DNA of 64,000 bases from Apoderus coryli (lineage: Eukaryota > Arthropoda > Insecta > Coleoptera > Attelabidae), in NCBI GenBank assembly GCA_911728435.2, contig OU452206.1, positions 15,468,297-15,532,296 of the forward strand, read 5' to 3'. Below, piece by piece: positions 1 to 11,600 of the stretch. A program made the translations under genes and the position numbers. Each line of letters begins with the position of its first letter. Positions within the stretch are counted from its first letter, which is position 1. The notes below the pieces were generated by a model, which saw only the letters and a list, made by a program, of their open reading frames with translations, was not told where the DNA came from and searched no databases.

Positions 1-330
1 TAGATAAGGAAATCGTAGTCTACTTAAGTTAGTGACAAAATGTAAAGCAATTTTATTGGATTTACACGAAATAAATAAATTGCCAGTGGTTTGAGGAGCA
101 TACAAAAATGCAAGACATGTTGTTGTGTAAGATTTTTAGTTAAGAATTTCCTTCGAAAGACAGCTAGCTTTGAGGAAAATATACGTCTAGTACCTCAATA
201 CGCCAAATTTCATAATAATCACTAAAATGTCTTCATCTTGGCAAGTTGTGTAATAATTTTTCCTATTTGAATACACTCAACCATCAAACAACACCTACAC
301 TACCCTGCTAAGCTGAAATATGGGCTCCAT
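1..330. other. AT-rich stretch without recognised genes
   Basis: I see no convincing open reading frame, splice-site pair, RNA gene or repeat end here. It runs up to the first arm of the palindrome that starts near 331. Confidence 0.5.
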
Positions 331-1490
331 ACGACTTTAGGGACAGTGGAATCTTCTGGTTTCTTCGTGTTTATTAGAAAGACAGCATTTGAAATAGTAC
401 ATTTCAAAAAAAAAATCTGCGGTAAAACCATTATTAAAGCCAAAAATCAAAATTTAAGTCCCATAAAAATGGACTTTTCCACCTTTTACACATCTAGTAA
501 TTTTGTCATTTTTTCCATAAAGATTGAATCAAAATATGTTATTTTAACACTAATTTATCTTCTATAGGCGTTTATTTACCTAATTAATGCACGAATGTTT
601 AATAAAACATATAAAACAAATTTGCAATCTAAAAAATAAAATAGTGTGTAAAATATAAACAAATTGTTAAATTTTAGTAATAGGTTAAATTCTTTTTACA
701 TCGAAGTGAAGTTTGCTGCGTACTAAATTTTGGATATTAGTACTGGTTTTTCATACCGCGACGTTGCCAGTTACAATTTTAGAACAAAGTAGGTAGTTGG
801 ATAGTTTTGATTTTATAACTAATATTTTTTTAACTTTTGTATTTATAATTTTAGAATAAAGTAGGTAGGTAGTTGGAGTAGTTGAGGATGAACAAAAGAC
901 GAGGAATGTCATCGGTAAGGGAAAAGCACTGATCTGATGCGCTCAATAACAGGCGTTGGTCGAGGATGTTATGATTCGGAAACAGTGGCGGCTTTAAGGG
1001 GGGGGGGGGCACAATTTTTTTACACGCATATTCAATATAGCTTAAGACTTGACCTTTGGGGATGCCGCCACTGTTCGGAAAGTGCGTATACTGTTAATCG
1101 TGTTCAACGTCTATGTTTTTTTAAATATATGTAATGGTAACCTATTATTACAATCTGGCAACATTACTAATCTCCAATATTTTTTACGCACCAAACTTCA
1201 CTTCGATAGTCTAATTTAGAATTCTGTTTACATTTTACATACTATTTTATTTTTTTAGATTGCAAACGTGTTGTATGTGTTTTATTAAACATTGGTGCAT
1301 TAGTTAGGTAAATAAATGACTATAGAAGATAACCTATTGTTAAAATATCATATTTTTGTTCAATCTTGATGGAAAAAGTGACAAAATTACCAGGCATGTA
1401 ATAGGTGAAAAAGTCAATTTTTATGGGATTTCAAATGCTGTCTTTCTAATAAAAAAAAAAATCATAAATTCCACTGTCTCTAAAGTCGTC
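331..1490. repeat. 1.16 kb imperfect palindrome (fold-back element)
   Basis: The left arm (about 331-772) and the right arm (about 1153-1490) are reverse complements with many point differences and some small indels. The outer ends share CGACTTTAGGGACAGTGG against its complement near 1472-1489, and the inner ends share GTTGCCAG against CTGGCAAC. The left arm also has a direct repeat around AAAGTAGGTAG (about 785 and 855). The short reading frames at 346-567 and 937-1134 have no family resemblance and are by-products. Superfamily not recognised. Confidence 0.75.
983..1073. mobile_element. 91-bp hAT-type miniature element with perfect 8-bp TSD
   Basis: The element starts CAGTGGCGGC and ends GCCGCCACTG, and is flanked on both sides by the identical octamer TTCGGAAA (975-982 and 1074-1081). 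CAGTGGCG termini and 8-bp target-site duplications are the established hallmark of hAT transposons. It carries a run of twelve G just inside the left end. It is inserted in the loop region of the surrounding palindrome, so it is younger than that element. Confidence 0.85.
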
Positions 1491-1499
1491 TCGACCCCA

Positions 1500-2745
1500 G
1501 CAGTTTATCTACGAAACCGATAATTAGCATCAGGAATAACTAATTAAAACGCCATTCGATTGGTATAATGTTTGATGTAAAAACCCTCAATTTGGTATTT
1601 GGGTAAACTTTAATCATCAACAGTCCCGCGACTGAGCCGTTCGGTTTTTAATAGCCATAGGGAGGTCCCTAAACCTAACTAACGATATAATAATTTACTA
1701 CAATAAAACGAGAGACCGCTGGCAGACAAAGTTTCCTCTTTTATACAAAATCAAAGTGAAATGTCGTTAACTTAAGTAGATCGAAAATATTATAAATATA
1801 TAAATAATATAAAAAAATGTATTGGGACTGAAGTTTTTCAAATATTTTTAGATAGGATAAAACAAAAATATATTAAAGTTTAATATGAATTAATTTGTAA
1901 ATTGTTTATAATTATTATGAAATTTTATTCTTGCACATGAAATGTACAATTCCTTGATTTACACATTCTAATATTATAAAACCTTCTTCCAAACTATTTT
2001 ATAATATTGTGTTCAGTATTAGTGATGTTTTTGATATAATTCTTATATTTGTCTATATTATTAACGTTTTATACTTACTAGGTATTATTAATTTTGTTAA
2101 TAATAGGAGCCACTATTTTTTATTTATTAATTTACTACTAATTATTAATCTATGTACTAATGTCATAATGTTACTTAGTACGGAGTTTTCGTACAATCTG
2201 CGGCATCAACAACGTCTCTCTCAAAACGTCTTTCAACGTTCAAATTGACATAACTCTATAGACTGTCACCCTCGCCTATCCGCTCTGCCACATTTCTCAC
2301 TTGTTACAGAATATACCATTCTATATTCTTCATTAGATTTGAAATGCCTTTTAATAAACGTATTTATTGATGGTTTGCAAATAACCTTTGTCCCTCTTCA
2401 GAAACATTTAAATATCATAATTCGCAACGAGTTCCTTAGAAATCTGACTTGAGGCATTTAATTCAATGATTAATAATATTAAAAAGTATATTTTTATTTA
2501 TTTGCCTATACGCAAAGAACACATCAGCTTCCGTTCTTAAATAATAAAGCTCTGTCATTCTACAAAGAATTAGAATATACTTATTATTATATAAAAATTG
2601 TGATAATTTAAAAATTTTATGACTGTTACAATAGCAATTAGCTTAATTTTTTGTTATTGTTACCTTATTTGAGTCAATGACTTATATTTCCAGGAGAAAG
2701 CATAACGCGGTCAAGTGAAGAATATGACGCATGCGCGCATAAAGT
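1500..2745. other. AT-rich intergenic stretch
   Basis: I see no supported gene. The frame at 2009-2248 is leucine, isoleucine and asparagine rich as expected from AT-rich sequence; it has no recognisable domain and I do not call it. Confidence 0.5.
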
Positions 2746-2750
2746 TATTG

Positions 2751-3982
2751 CATAGAATAAATAAACAGAGAATACTCACTCCCACCACTTTCTATTGTCC
2801 TGTGCGAGGCAGGTGGCAGCCATTTTTTAATATTAACCACAGATCCGTATTTGCGTCATATTGAAATTACAGGATAGGTAAAGAACAGGGGAGTAATAGA
2901 ATTACATCATTATTAACTATAAAAACAAAAAAATACTTTTTTACTTGTACTCATGTTTCCATATAATTTATTTTTATTTATATTTTTAACATTTTTATTG
3001 ATTAATTTCAATTTGTAGCTTTTTAATTTGCCTATTTTTTCTTTCAGATCATTTCGTTCACTAGCAATTAAGCATAGTTCAGCTCTAAAGAAAAAAAAAG
3101 TGTAATTGATTACGGGAAATATAAATGTATTAATTTTAGATAGAGTAAAATAAAATTGTTCTAATTTATACAATAGGTCTACCGATTTTCAATTCCTTAA
3201 GTGTAATTGAGAATGTCATTATATTTTACCTGTTTATGGCCTTCAGAAAAACAACGCACAAAACAATGCTAAAATCACCCCCACTAAAAGGGCAATAAAA
3301 CCTGAGACGAGAATTTACTACCTGCTAATATCTATAATAGTTAAAATATGTAATTCAAATTTAATCAACACTGTCAGAATTTAATAGAATTTTTGCAATC
3401 ATACTAATAAGATTTTTAAGCTCTGTTTTTAGAATGCTTAAGATGTATTGGACTTTTATGGGCAAATAGACTAAACCAAGTTATAAAAGATAAAGACCAC
3501 TGTGCTGCGAAATTAATCGAAGTTATTCATGTTTTTTAAAAAATTTGTGATTTTTTTAGGCAAGTAAGCTCAATCTTTTAAACAGTTTGTTTAGAAATAT
3601 TTGTTTTTCAAAATAACAATTGGTAATTTGATTTAATGTACCTATGTAATATTATTTTATTCTAATTTTATATACATCTAATTCAAATACTACATAAACA
3701 TCTTACCTTTTACTATCCATCGGGAAACTAAAGAACTCTGCTTTTTTGCATTTCAAAATAAACAATACCACTCAAAAGTTTATAAAACAAAAACACACAA
3801 TATAACACACAGAATACTACGGCACTGGAAAACATATCACTTGAAATTTCAAAGCACAAGCACAAATAAAATATCCTGACGACAATGAGTTAATAAGAAA
3901 CATGGCGATTTTGAGTGCGCAATAATATGCGCAGTCTCTTCCCCCAACAGCAAGATCACATTCTCTGTTTATTTATTCTATG
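2751..3982. mobile_element. 1.23 kb DNA element with 23-bp perfect terminal inverted repeats
   Basis: Positions 2751-2773 and 3960-3982 are perfect reverse complements (outer end CATAGAATAAATAAACAG). The flanks GTTATTG (2744-2750) and GTTATAG (3983-3989) look like a 7-bp target-site duplication with one mismatch. Just outside and just inside the ends are GC-rich patches with TGCGC. The interior is AT-rich with one weak minus-strand frame (3173-2913) of 86 residues containing a lysine-rich stretch, not recognised. It is probably non-autonomous; the superfamily is undetermined. Confidence 0.75.
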
Positions 3983-3989
3983 GTTATAG

Positions 3990-5520
3990 GTATTGGGATT
4001 TGTTATACAAAAGAAGACTACTAAGTGCATAGGCCCATTTTTCGTATGCAAAATTAATTGGGATCATTTTTGAAATGATACTAATAAACAATAATTCTGT
4101 AAAATCAGTGGCAAAAAATTGTTTTTGCTAAACTTTCATATTTACCTGTTATAAACCGCGTTTATGCTTGTTTCTGGGGCCATGTCCTGGAATTACTTAT
4201 ACTTATATCTGCTTAGTCTGAAAACATTACATACGAAACAAATATTATTATTAGAGCAGTTGATTCAAAGTAGCCGGTTGTCTACCGCGTCAGCGTTTAA
4301 CATTTACACGATATTCTAAGTTGTAAGTTTTGTTCGAACCCAAACCGCTAGTGTGACAAAGCACATATTTAGCTAACCCCATAGAAACTCATCAAAGGTT
4401 GTCATAGTCATAGCTGACTAGAAATGTTCAAATAGTGACACATTATTACAATACAAAACACAGGAATGAAACACTATAATTGTTGTATTAATAACTAATA
4501 CCAAATAGAATATTGGACCATAATTTGATAATCCTGTATGGCGTACGTAGCTTCCTCACAGCTTTTTTTATGCTCTGGTTTCGTAATCCGTAGAATTGAG
4601 GTTGGGTTATTTGTCAGCTAAATGCTAAATTCACCAATCGTAAATATCGATATGTTCTTCCCATTTCCATATTGGTGCTTCCGATATATAGAAAAAACGA
4701 TTGCCTAGCGATATATCGACCAATGCACTGCTAACAGATTGACTGTTTCAAATCCATCTTTACTCATATTTTTAAGCCATTCATTCAGATACGCGTAGTT
4801 TTTTATGTGATTTTAAGAATTGTATTTGTTTATTCAGATAAAACGTAATTCATTTTCTCCAACCATGGGGTGTTTTATTTTAAATATTAGTGAATTTGTG
4901 ATTTATTTACAAAAAATTGACAGTGGAAGACTACGATTAATGGGTCCGTTCCGCCAAATAATTCTGTGACATGTTGCAACAAACATGTATCCTTATGTCA
5001 AAAATAGTAAGGAGTGGGTATAGTAGCAATTTAAAATTTTAACCCCTTTTATGAGATTTTGCTAGCGTATCATTTATTTTATTTGTTAAACATCATTTTA
5101 AATTTAGTGATAATGTAAATAATTAATTATAATAACAAAATTAATAGTTTTTTATTAAATTACTAATTAAACAATGATGAATGAACAATTTTCAAAGCTG
5201 TAAAACGATACTGTAAACAATTTCATAATTCTATAATATATTGTTAAATATAAAAGAATATTTCGCAAGATCTAGGTATTTATTCATTTCATTGAAACCA
5301 AAATTTACAAATTTTAAACATCACGCCTTTATGTAAATACACAGGACTGATAATATATAATTAAAATATGTATTAACTAGTATGATGCGATGATGAGAAT
5401 GCATTTATTCAAAATAACGTCAGTGCCTGAATTAACATATCTTAATTTAAAAATGTAGAGATGTCGTAGTTTTTTATAGGGTCAATCCAGGAGATTTAAT
5501 CAATTGACAAGAACGTTGTA
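3990..5520. other. Intergenic stretch
   Basis: No gene was recognised. Around 4640-4720 there are several ATCGATAT and CGATATATCG words that resemble the TATCGATA-type sites of insect promoters and boundary elements. I cannot tie them to a start site. Confidence 0.35.
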
Positions 5521-5574
5521 GTGATACCATAGAATAAGAAAGCGTTAGCTAGCTTTCTTATTCTATGGTGATAC
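5521..5574. mobile_element. 40-bp hairpin insert with 7-bp direct repeats
   Basis: The insert 5528-5567 is an almost complete palindrome (CATAGAATAAGAAAGC, an 8-base loop, then its complement) and is flanked by GTGATAC on both sides (5521-5527 and 5568-5574). Its terminal decamer CATAGAATAA is the same as that of the 1.23 kb element at 2751-3982, which also has a 7-bp flank repeat. It is most simply a transposon reduced to two fused ends. Confidence 0.7.
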
Positions 5575-8520
5575 CGTGGACTTTGCCTTTACAAAAATAA
5601 ACAAAACATGTTTACAATAGCTCCGACTGATATAATTTTCCAGGTAACGTTAATATTTTGAAAATGCGAGTCAAGTAAGCGGTAGGTGATCATGTTACAT
5701 CCGCCCAACTGATTTGAGTTAGTAGAAGATTAACGCCTTCTGTGAGCTATGACATTAGGTTGACACTAAAGTTACAGCTCTTCAATTTGACAGACACTTC
5801 GCAAACATTTTTATTAGAATTTTGAGATCAGATGTGAATATGATTATCGATACAACACAAGTTATTGTTAGAGAGAATTGATCATATTTTCTAATAAGAC
5901 TTAAGAATTATAAGATTCTAAATTCTGCAACATTTTATGATCGATCTAGAACCTTTTTCTTAGAAGAATGTAAAAGTCTGTGTAGTAAAAAAAAGTGTTC
6001 CTTCTATATTATAGCGAAGATTAATGTACATTAATCTTTGATTATAGTATAATAATTTAACTTTTTATGGACTTGGAAATCCAATAAAAAACTACGACTT
6101 ACAGGTGAATTATAGTAGACATAAATATAGTGTTTAATCAAAGATTATACACATTAGATAGTCAGACACGTGTTGAAAAATATTCACTGACAAAACTACG
6201 CGGAATATAGGTAGGTGCAGGTGGCTACAATTCACTTCTACGCCAAATGTTGAATAGAGGTGTTACACAGGTGGTTTCGGAGTGATGGGAATGCGAATTA
6301 TTAGTACATTTTACACACAGTACAGTTCTGTTCTCTTTGGCATAGATAAACAAGTGTTTATCTTTGGCTTTCTTTGAGCTGTCGCGTACAGGGTATGATC
6401 AATTTTACAGTGTCTTCTAGAAGGATTAGACTTATCACACCAAATGAAAATATAGGCTTATGAGGTATATTAGTTAATTTAACTAGAAAACCCTATTTTT
6501 GAAGTTATCATGTTTCTCCCAAAAACCAGAGATATAAGTATTGGCGATTTCTGACTGAAGTCGATTCAAATAAATTTTATCCAAACAATTTCCACAAGAT
6601 TTTTTGAATATATGCGTGACTCATTGGATAAAGATACTAAAAAAATCAACCTAATATAGATCAAATAAATCCACATATTGAGGTTTAAAATAATTATAAT
6701 ACCTATAAATGTTAATTTTTAAGTGGATATACCTCGTATATATACAGCTTACGATAAACAAAAATGTGTACGTATTTTCGATGCACGGTAGCGGAAGTGG
6801 AATCTGTTTCAATATACATTGCGGTTCTAAGGATTTAACAGAGATGGCTCTCTTCAGCACGCGTATTTTTAAGTTTCAAAGCTCTCATGAGCTCTGATTA
6901 TCTATTGTCTATAATTTTTGGTTTAATGATATTATAGATACAGAGGAGCACATTTTCGTATCTTATCCAAATTTAATAATATTACAATTTAATTCTGGTA
7001 ATATTGTCTGCTATAAGTTTTAGTTTCCCATAAGAACTATAAATAATAAAATTTACCGTAGACACAATTTTCAATATCAGAAAAATAAAATTAGAGAGCA
7101 GTAGCTGAAAATGTTACATTTTCCGTCATTATATTTCAAGACTTAAATGCATGAAATATTTTACTTATTTTCATTTAATTATTATAAATTGTTTAAATTA
7201 TTATTTGTTTTTGAAGTAAAATCCTGTAATATAAAGTATGTAAATTACATATAAGTAATCAAGAAGTACTTATATGAAATAGTGATATATTTCTTGGTGT
7301 ATTTACTTCTTCCTATGATATTAAATAATATATTACTTAAGTTTTAGATATTCAAATTCATTACGATTATTACTATATTCCTTGGAAATAAAGAATATTA
7401 AACTATTGCGGTTTTTAATTTATTTCACTCAATTTGTTGCAAGTACGCAACATATGGATTATAGAAATATTTCCTGGTCTTCTACTTGCATTTGCTTCCT
7501 TACCCTTCAACGCCAATAATTAAACTTAAAAATAAATAAAAATTATAAATTTTTTAAATACTGTCCTGCTGAAATTTTTTTTTGGTGGTGACATCTGTCT
7601 TCCACATTCTAAACCTTAACGCTGTTGATATTTACTTATACAGTTTCCTATCGGATATTAGATTGGCTGTAGGTTAAAACAATTTCATGTCTATGTTGCA
7701 ATTTTTCCTGAAATCAAGAAAATTTATTAGGGCAATATAACTAGGGTCAATCCCCATCCTTCTTTAGAAGGCTTTGGTCAATATATTTTAGGCATATAGT
7801 GTTTAACTTTTGATAATGCCAAATACCATCTGTTTGTTTTTGCGGCATTACATAACACCTAACCTTTTACAACTGATTGCGTCAAATGAGTTATTCAACT
7901 GAGGTAAGGAAGACAATTCCCAAATGTTGCTTTTAACAAATATTAATATACACATGCATTAATCCTTGAAATAAATAAAAAGCAATAAGTTGTTGCTTCC
8001 CTCCATCTAATCTACTGAACATTTACAGATATGCAATTTCCTACACCTCAGCTGGTGGGCAGCCTCCTGAATTAGCATTTGAACCCCTTGACTGATGTGA
8101 CATGACCTTGGCCTGTCAGTCTTCTCACTTGAATTCTTTTGTTGTAAGAGGAACGCGAAAATACCTATCAATTATTGTCATTGGCATCTGTAAGGAGATG
8201 GTTAAAATTTGAAATTTTCGCTGTCAGTTAATTTTATAAAAGGTACGTGCAATTTAGGGAGGTAGTTAGATATTAAATTAGTTTTAGGAAAAATACGTTT
8301 ATAATATAAATCTTGTTCAATATAATACGGTTTTAATACGCTTGGACTAGTTCAAATTTAGCGGCAAATTTTTAAAATGTTTATATTTGGAATATTTTTA
8401 GAGATTAAAAAGCTTGGCAACGCTGCCTGGAATAATTTACTGACATATGCTCATTATGTCTGACAATTGTTTTAGCCTACCGCTAATTGTTTGGTTTGAA
8501 TCCCTACCGGATTGTTTTGG
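5575..8520. other. Intergenic stretch upstream of the AT-hook gene
   Basis: No gene was recognised. It contains the 22-bp perfect palindrome around 6017-6039 (see the repeated hairpin motif) and otherwise AT-rich sequence. The overlapping frames near 6651-6897 on both strands are not supported. Confidence 0.45.
6017..6039. repeat. Short hairpin motif, copy 1 of 3
   Basis: AAGATTAATGTACATTAATCTT is a perfect palindrome here. Related hairpins occur at 28325-28352 and 60899-60926, where AAAGATT and AATCTTT arms surround CTACA and A-rich loops. Confidence 0.5.
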
Positions 8521-8529
8521 AGTTAAAAA

Positions 8530-8670
8530 TGGCGCTCTTCATCTGTCGAAAATGTCAGTCACGTGACCCACGCTCGCCGCCATTTCTCCGTATAAACAAC
8601 GACCGGGAAGGTAGTGTGTGAATTTTGTGTACCTATTTTGTGTTATTAAATATAAAATTGAATTTTAAAA
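8530..8670 (+). promoter_or_regulatory. Probable promoter and 5' leader of the AT-hook gene
   Basis: This is a locally GC-rich patch in AT-rich surroundings, directly upstream of the first coding exon. It contains CACGTGACC (an E-box-like word) and CGCCGCCATTTC, which resembles the Pho/YY1 GCCAT site often found near metazoan start sites. The function is inferred from position and composition only. Confidence 0.45.
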
Positions 8671-11600
8671 ATGTCCGACGTTGAATCACCAAAAACTAAT
8701 AGTGCTGTTGCGGATGAAAATAAACAAGTAAGCAGTGTTTTTAAAATTATAAAAACATATTTAATAAGGCATTAATTTTCACAATGTGCACGTAATACAA
8801 AGTTAACTTAGAATGTGAACTAATGCTCGTGAATTGCATGTGTTTGTGGTTATGTTTTCTATATTTTCCCTCACAGTCTAATGTGATTTATCAAAGTCCC
8901 GATAAAACTGTTGATATTTCTTATTTTACTGCATCAACAACTTATTAGTATAATTATTAAACGTTGTCGTTACGTGTTCATTGTATTCCTAGTGAGAGAA
9001 GTTATGCAAAATCCAAATTATCATTAAAAAATTAGGTATTTTAAGAGTGTACGCCATAACATGAAATTGAGTAATACACATACGTTTATGTTTTGCATCC
9101 CTCTCTTTCAAATGTTCTTTTATTGTACGTCAGGTCGTTGACTACATGTTTTTGTTTTGGAGGGAAATTTTAACTTCACATATCGGAACGGTTTTCTTAT
9201 TATGTTTATTCATTTTGTGTGTTACGTATTTATATTTTATTTATTTTAGAATGCCAGATCAAAAGGTAGAAAGTCAAAATCACCAAGAACATCGACGTTA
9301 GACAGAGCAAGAGAAGAAAGTGAAGCTCTTACAAAAGTAATTACCTACCAAATTAAAATTATTTCATTTGTTACATAAGAAGTTAGGTAAATTTCGTTAG
9401 AATTTTTTTCTAAATATTTTTTTCTAGGGATTGGGACCTGAAGTTGAAGGCAGACGTCGTACCAGATCAGCAGCCAAAGGAGCCACAGCAACCCCACCAC
9501 CTCCAACTAAAAAAGAACGAAAGAGTGTAGGGAAAGCTCGTGGCAGGCCCAAACGGAATGCCGATGAAAGTGGAGATTCGCACGATGAAAGTAAGGAACT
9601 TTCAGCGGCAGAATCCGAGGAGCCAGCTAAAGTCAATGAGGAGCCAAAGAGCGACGCTGAAGTCACAGAAAACTCCAATGAGGAGAAAGAGGAGTCCGCG
9701 AATAATAATGCAGAGGCTGCTAAGGTAAGTCTAGGATTTCGTAATAATGTACTCTTTTTAGTTACTAAAATATCTCGGAACAGATTTAAATATTATTTCA
9801 TTGTTTGCCTAAATAATCAGACGGGAATTAAGGTGATCCCCAACTCCTCAGGGAGGTTTTAGCTGATATGATACCAGAGCACTGCTAGATGGCCCCACTT
9901 TCAGTGTTCATTTACTAGTGTCTTCGTAGTATTAGGTATATTATACAGGGTGATTCAATTATTTGAGGTCCACTATGGGGATCTCGCTTATTACAATAGT
10001 TAAAGGGTATGTTTAAATTTGGCAAAGTTAGATATTTCTGGGACCGACAAAATGCCATCGACAAACTTTAAAAATATTTTTCATTTTACAGATTTTTGAA
10101 AAAAATTCAAAATTGAGATTTTCGTTTTTATTTAATTTATTCAACAAGTTATCCAAATATCAAAAACACATCCTCAAAGCAACTTTTCTTCTCTACAATG
10201 TGGCAGTTACAGATTTTAATTCTGATGTTTCGTCATCTGACAAACATCATCAACTTAGTTTTTTCTTATGGGCTTTTTGCTAATTTCAAAAAAGTATAAT
10301 ATTAATAATAATAAATTGAATTTATTGTACAAAACATATAAAAGTACAAAAGACTAAGTTGAGGGTTAACCCTCCTATCTTAACCTATATTTATTTATTA
10401 AACAATAAATTAAAATTTTAAAGAAGTAGTCCATATTATAGAAGTGGAGTAGAATGATAATTATTCTTGAAATGAAAGTCAATTTCCACGAAACGAATTT
10501 AATAGAGAACTCTAAAATTCTTATATCTACCAAACATGTTTCGGAGCACCAGGCTCCATCATCAGTGGTTAGAACATTACAAAAGCGATTTCATTATTAT
10601 TCTATAATTTTGTGCCCTGTTCGAAGAAATGTATTAATTCTGGAAAGAAGGATGTAATCAATATTTTGATGTATTATAATAAGTATCAATTTTCGAACTC
10701 AGCATTACATGAACAATTTTTTTTTAATGTTTTTTTGTTAAATTGACTCACATATTCTTAATTAATTATGTTGAAATTTTATAAAATTTATTTCAACATT
10801 TTTTTTTACTCATTGAGCCTTTTATACCTTTTCTTTTTATAAATCATTAAAAAGGAAATTTTTATTTGGGGTTTCGAAATTTTTTAAAAACCAAATTTCT
10901 ATATACAGGGTGTTAATTAAGTATCTGGCCCAACTTCAGGAGGTGATTTTAAGGTAAAAAGTTCATATAAGCAGGTGTCCGGAAATGCATAGTTTTCAAG
11001 ATACAGGGTGACAAAAAAAAAAATTTTTTACATTTATTTATTAATATCTCAAACACCTGTTGACCGATTTTGTTGAAATTTGGCAGTAGTATGGACTATG
11101 ATAAGACGCTAAGTTGGCATCAATTGATTGTTGATTATGACTTCCAGTGGCGCCGTAAGGGGCAGTTTCACGAATAAAAATAACAAAAAAAATGTGCGCC
11201 ACTGACTTTTTCAAAATTAAAAAAAATATTTTTGGATTAAGCCATTAAAAATACAACTTTTTTGTCTCTTGATATTTTTTCGTATCTTGCATCGTTTTCG
11301 AGAAAAAAAATTAAAACCACTTAAATACATGTCCCTGAATAATTTTAAAAATCACTTTTACAGAATTATTGCGAATTACGTTTTACCCAAATTCGTTGAG
11401 ATTTGGCAGTATTTTTCATAATAGTAAAATGCTAATTGAATCTTATTTACTATTGCTAATATTGAAGTTCAGTGGTGGAAATAAATGCCTAAGACAAGAC
11501 AAAGACGTATTATTAATTAAACTTTGACAAAAAATACTTTTTTAATAAAAAAAACAAATAATAAAAAAAATTTTGACACCCTGTATCTTGAAAACTATGC

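Noticed and set aside
937..1134. Plus-strand reading frame of 65 codons
   Set aside because: It runs through a hAT miniature element and a run of twelve G; no domain.
2009..2248. Possible small membrane protein
   Set aside because: Hydrophobicity follows from AT-rich codons; no start context or homologue recognised.
9424..9678. Minus-strand frame of 84 codons
   Set aside because: Shadow of exon 3 of the AT-hook gene; its Ser/Ala-rich composition mirrors the Glu/Ala-rich sense strand.
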